A DNA stretch of 64,000 nt from Atrina japonica (lineage: Eukaryota; Mollusca; Bivalvia; Pterioida; Pinnidae), in NCBI GenBank assembly GCA_030159075.1, contig BROG01000133.1:310001-374000 (forward strand). Direction: 5' to 3'. The translations under genes were made by a program, and so were the position numbers. The notes beneath the pieces were generated by a model that worked only from the letters and a program-made list of their open reading frames with translations, was not told the origin of the DNA and did no database searches. Below, piece after piece: positions 46,026-64,000 of the stretch (its first letter is position 1; each line of letters starts with the position of its first letter).

Positions 46026-48146
46026 TATCATTGTATGAACTCCAGAACTTGATGAAAAAGTCATGCATACATTAATACTAGTACATAAATCTGTAAATGA
46101 ATTTATCTATCTAAACATACGCTGTACAATAAAAATTATTCATTCTTATACAATGAATTACATGGAAAATCATTTCAATATTATAAAATTTCTTAGAATT
46201 ATTGCCATAAACACAGATCAGAGTAAATAAATAAATGGAAATGAGGGCATTTTAAAGATGAAATAATACATTTTTATAATACACTACAATGCCATAATCA
46301 TCATGAGCAAATTCAAACTAAATTTCTTCCAATGAATATTTGTGCGTATAACAACAACCGTTATATAATTTATAATACGAAAACTCACGGGCAACAATGC
46401 GCACCTGAGTTTAATTGACGTCTCACGCAAAATGATGTGAAAATAAAGGAAAAGAAATACGTTCAGATAGACCATACGTACAAGAATCTTAAGTGTATCG
46501 GACAGTTATTGTCATGCTAAGACACGCACAGCCATATATATCTATATAAGAAATAATGGGACAAAGGGTCTTTTTATTAGTATATATAATTTCAGTGACT
46601 TTCGGCGAATTATTTGAAAAACCTTTCAGAAGCAACATCAACACCTGTATGACATGAATGGTATTTTAATGTAAATTTTTTATTGCAATTTTTATTGGAC
46701 TTTTACATATATCGTTAACAAAATTAAAACAGAATGTATCGTAGTAATCACTGCATTTTATTCTTCAATACCAATACTAATTTTAAGGTTGTAATTTCGA
46801 GCACCTACACAAATTTTTAATTTCTACAGAATTAAGCACAATTAAACCAAATTCGATTGGTTGTTGAATGCAAATTAGATGTAATTGTGTTATGGTTAAT
46901 TTGTAGAATTTGTGTTGATTTACATTTTCATATAATTAAAAATATTTTATTATTTTCATTTACATTTCTAAGCTGAGCAAAGCATTATCTTGGAAGCTGA
47001 AGTCGCAGACGATGTTGTGATTATACAGTGAATAGAAGCAGAGTTTTATTATTTGTATGGAGAGGTTGTATCGCCATAATTCACATTTGAAATTTTTGTT
47101 AATTTACATTCAAAATTATTTGTAACCATCAAAATGATCATTTAAGAAAATGTTTTATTCGGGATGGTGGGTTTTGGATAATGGACATTGCAAAAACATG
47201 CCTACAAACTCACAGGATCATGTACACACACACACACACGTGCACTCGCACACATGCGCAGACACGTGCACTCTTACAAACCATACACTAATAGGCTAGA
47301 CACTATATTGGTTGGATGGAACATTGTTTTGGATTTATTTTCGTTTTGCGCATGATCAGATGACCTGCCATTCTGTTTTGTTGACATGAAGCTGATTGTA
47401 AGATGACCGTTTTCCTGAGACAAATATAAACATAATGTGCCATGACGTAATGGGATGTTTATGATCAAAGTATTTTTGATAGTTAGTAATTAGCATATTT
47501 TCAAGTTATTTCATCTTTGTGCGAATTAAGCCTAATTCACTTTGGTTGCTGTTACTTGATGTTGGAATTTCAGTAGCTTATATTCAAAATTTAGACGAAG
47601 AAACTTACACCAAGAAATGAATCTATGTGTTTATATTTGATAAAGACTTTGGATAAATGTTTGCAAGAAAAATGAAGTACTCCTTAAATAAATGAACTGA
47701 CTAACATATATATCGTCAGTGTCATCTCCTTCTCTATTTCAACGGTAATATTGTGTACAAGGCTTATTGCTATTCCCTGTATCATCCCATCGTTTGCATG
47801 GAAATTAGATATTCATTTTGTATTTTATTCGCATTCCTGATTTGCATAGCTTCCACAGGTTGTACAGTATTTCTAGGTTACTTGTTTGGTTTCTAATATT
47901 ATTTGTGACGCTACTTACTATTATAGATTCTGTTGGAATTCACTTCTACCAGTTTTCTGGAGGAAATGTAAAAATAAAAGATTTGTTTATCTATGAACTT
48001 GAAGGAAAGAATAAGAAATTAAATTTGCACGTGAGCACATGTATATACACATTTATGAACATATATAACGGGAGTAGAAACGGGGTTCATATATTATTTG
48101 TAAATACATTTGACATCCAGAAAAATTACTGAAGGAACAAAACCTA
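46026..48146. other. Gene-free interval
   Basis: Contains a CA/CG-rich simple tract at 47223-47277. No supported exon or RNA gene. Confidence 0.5.
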
Positions 48147-49020
48147 AACTTAAAGGTGCTCTTTGACAAGTTGGTGGTAACTTAACAATTTGCAATCATA
48201 AATCTATGCCGTTAGTATTATGATGACCTTAACAACAACAACTAAATGCCACTAGTCGTTCTTCAGTATTGTTTTATAACACGGTATATTTCGTGTTATA
48301 GGTCTTTGATTACCCAAGAATATCTTAAAGATGCATTTCTTAACACAATGCATTATGTAGGTTACTTTTCAGTCAACAGAAATGTTAAATGATTTAGAAA
48401 ACAAGAATTTTTGTTGATGCTCATCTTAGGATTGCCGCCATGTTTGTCACAGGAAGTACAACATTATGGAAAGGGAAATATTTGTTATCAACAAAGGTTT
48501 AAATTAGGGGCAAATGTGCAAACTATTTAATATTTGGGACTGCACCATACTGAGGTGCTGATATAATAAGGGGCAGATGGATATGGTATGTGACACTTCA
48601 TCCTGTCAAGGTGCATTTTCCTACCAAATATAGTGAGCATGGTCACCGTATGGTTCCTAGAAAGTAAATAAATAAGGGACAGAGGTCCTTCACTTAGTAC
48701 ATAACATTCCATTTTGTCACATCAAGGTGTACAAACATACCATATTGGCTAAAATTAGTTTGAGGACAGATCACTTTAAGAACTGGATAAGGAAGAACAA
48801 CAAAACTTTAGGAATATGATTAAGAACATATGAACTTCGTTTTGGTATGGCATACTGTATGCCATCAAGGACATATTTGGTAAGCCTAGAATAAGGATTT
48901 GTAGATTTATGGCAAGCAAAGGCTAATTGATGACAGTGATTAAGGTCATACAATGCTACTTCCAGTCAAAAGTCGGACACATTATAATGATTATATTTTG
49001 TGAAAGAGCACCTCTAAGTT
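48147..49020. mobile_element. ~870-bp TIR element (non-autonomous DNA transposon candidate)
   Basis: AACTTAAAGGTGCTCTTT at 48147-48164 is inverted at the right end (aaagagcacctctaagtt, 49003-49020), with one mismatch in 18 positions and further matches inward (gacaag versus cacaa). No transposase is encoded. Repeated internal tgcatactg/ccatcaagg-like text is diverged. It lies in the 3' flank of the Jagged-like gene. Confidence 0.6.
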
Positions 49021-49336
49021 CTAAGATCAGCTGAGTTAATCACAACAAAGCAAATCTGCTTATAAAAAGTTTCTTAGTCTAAATTATTTCATGCTGCTGC
49101 TTGATTTGAAAAACACATTTAAAGCTTTGAAATGAAAATAACAAATGATCCAGTAAAGCTAATATTTTCTCATGTATTTTTACAAACATGGCACAGTCTG
49201 TTCACAAAACTTTGAGATCAGTCATCAACTAAAATAAATACTAAAATGTCATCAATTACACATACATCGCCATGGCAACTAACTAAATGGTTTATTTTGC
49301 TAAATATCTTGCAAAATATAAATTTGTTATCTCTCA

Positions 49337-63163
<13,827 letters not shown>

Positions 63164-63274
63164 CTGCCATGAAAAGGAAATAAAAATATGAAAATGTGAA
63201 AAAAATTGAAATTCAGAATTGATATTATGTATAAAAATTAATCACAACTATTTAAATATGTATGTCAACAAAAG

Positions 63275-64000
63275 TCAGTGTTGTTGTTTATCTGTCATGA
63301 GAAGTCAGTATTGTTGTGCATCTGTCATGACAAGTCATTGTTGTGCATCTGTCATGACAAGTCAGCAATATTATGTATCTCTCATGACAAGTCAGCAATA
63401 TTGTGTATATGTCATGACAAGTCAGTGTTGTGTATATGTCAGGACAAGTCAGTGCTGTTGTACCTCTGTTAACACATGTCAGTGCTATTTTGTATCTGTC
63501 ATAAGCCAGTTTTGCTGTGTATCTGTCATGACAAGTCAGTGCTGTTGTGTATATGTCATGACAAGTCTGTGTTGTTGTGTATAAGTCTGGAAAAGTCAGT
63601 GCTGTTGTGTATATGTAAGGACAAGTCAGTGTTGTTGTGTATTTGTCATAACAAGTCAGTGTTGTTGTGTATATGTCATGACAAGTCAGTGTTGTTGTAC
63701 CACTGTTAACACATGTCAGTACTATTGTGTATATGTCAGGACAAGTCAGAGGTGTTGTGTATATGTCAGGACAAGTCAGTGTTGTTGTGTATATGTCATG
63801 ACAAATCAGTGTTGTAGTGTATTTGTCATAACAAGTCAGTGCTATTGTGTATATGTCAGGACAAGTCAGTGTTGTTGTGTATTTGTCATAACAAGTCAGT
63901 ACTGTAGTGTATTTGTCATAACAAGTCAGTGTTGTTGTGTATTTGTCATAACAAGTCAGTGTTGTTGTGTATTTGTCATAACAAGTCAGTGTTGTTGTGT
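63275..64000. repeat. ~30-bp minisatellite running off the right edge
   Basis: About 24 units of tgtcatgacaagtcagtgtt-gttgtgtata. TGTCATGACA is a 10-bp palindrome in many units. The array continues past the window, in the intron upstream of the first visible Jagged exon. Confidence 0.95.

Noticed and set aside
47818..48132. 104-residue plus-strand frame with hydrophobic N-terminus
   Set aside because: No family resemblance, AT-rich composition, and no splice or neighbour support.
63219..63709. Cysteine-rich plus-strand frames resembling a Cys-rich peptide
   Set aside because: The 30-bp minisatellite read in three frames; cysteines come from tgt repeats.

Overview
This looks like an AT-rich, intron-rich, microsatellite-laden invertebrate nuclear genome. 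It is most likely a bivalve or other lophotrochozoan. The evidence is the kind of repeats present (tRNA-headed SINEs sharing a 3' tail, a 'ccgtggtccgtccgtc' repeat, a hammerhead-bearing repeat), a mollusc-like tandem sulfotransferase pair, and ordinary animal genes with short exons in long introns. Species is not assigned. Gene models were spliced by hand from splice-site consensus and codon phase.

Left edge (1-4.93 kb): a compact, intronless, visibly more GC-rich block of closely packed ORFs on both strands. It resembles the capsid end of an integrated DNA-virus-like element (Polinton/Maverick or Polinton-like virus type). It holds a probable double-jelly-roll major capsid gene that is frameshifted and truncated, a beta-rich minor-capsid candidate, several coiled-coil or membrane proteins and a small zinc/AT-hook ORF. 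Three of the longer genes carry frameshifts, so the copy looks dead. Polymerase, integrase, ATPase and protease are not in the window.

4.93-12.1 kb is gene-free: MITE-like repeats, a SINE, GA/CA/TA microsatellites and a ~60-bp minisatellite. Two tandem, same-strand cytosolic sulfotransferase genes follow (12.1-17.9 kb and 24.5-28.6 kb). Each has five coding exons, with every internal exon boundary in identical phase and both sharing a GC-AG last intron. Between and after them lie a dead LINE, three copies of a repeat with a hammerhead-ribozyme-like core, and minisatellites.

31.8-40.4 kb holds a head-to-head pair of housekeeping genes: POP7 (RNase P/MRP subunit Rpp20, minus strand, with a 14-nt first coding exon) and ARV1 (ER lipid homeostasis, plus strand, six coding exons). 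About 365 bp separate their start codons. A minisatellite split by a piggyBac-like TIR element follows ARV1. 42.4-49.3 kb is gene-free apart from an ~870-bp TIR element.

49.3-63.2 kb holds the 3' two thirds of a Jagged/Serrate-type Notch ligand on the minus strand: fifteen exons and 882 residues, with twelve EGF repeats, a VWC-like cysteine-rich region, a transmembrane anchor and a tail ending in a PDZ-type motif. The N-terminal MNNL/DSL part lies beyond 64 kb. Its introns carry large minisatellites; one of them appears to have been amplified from an exon-intron junction, so that each unit carries decoy 5' splice sites.
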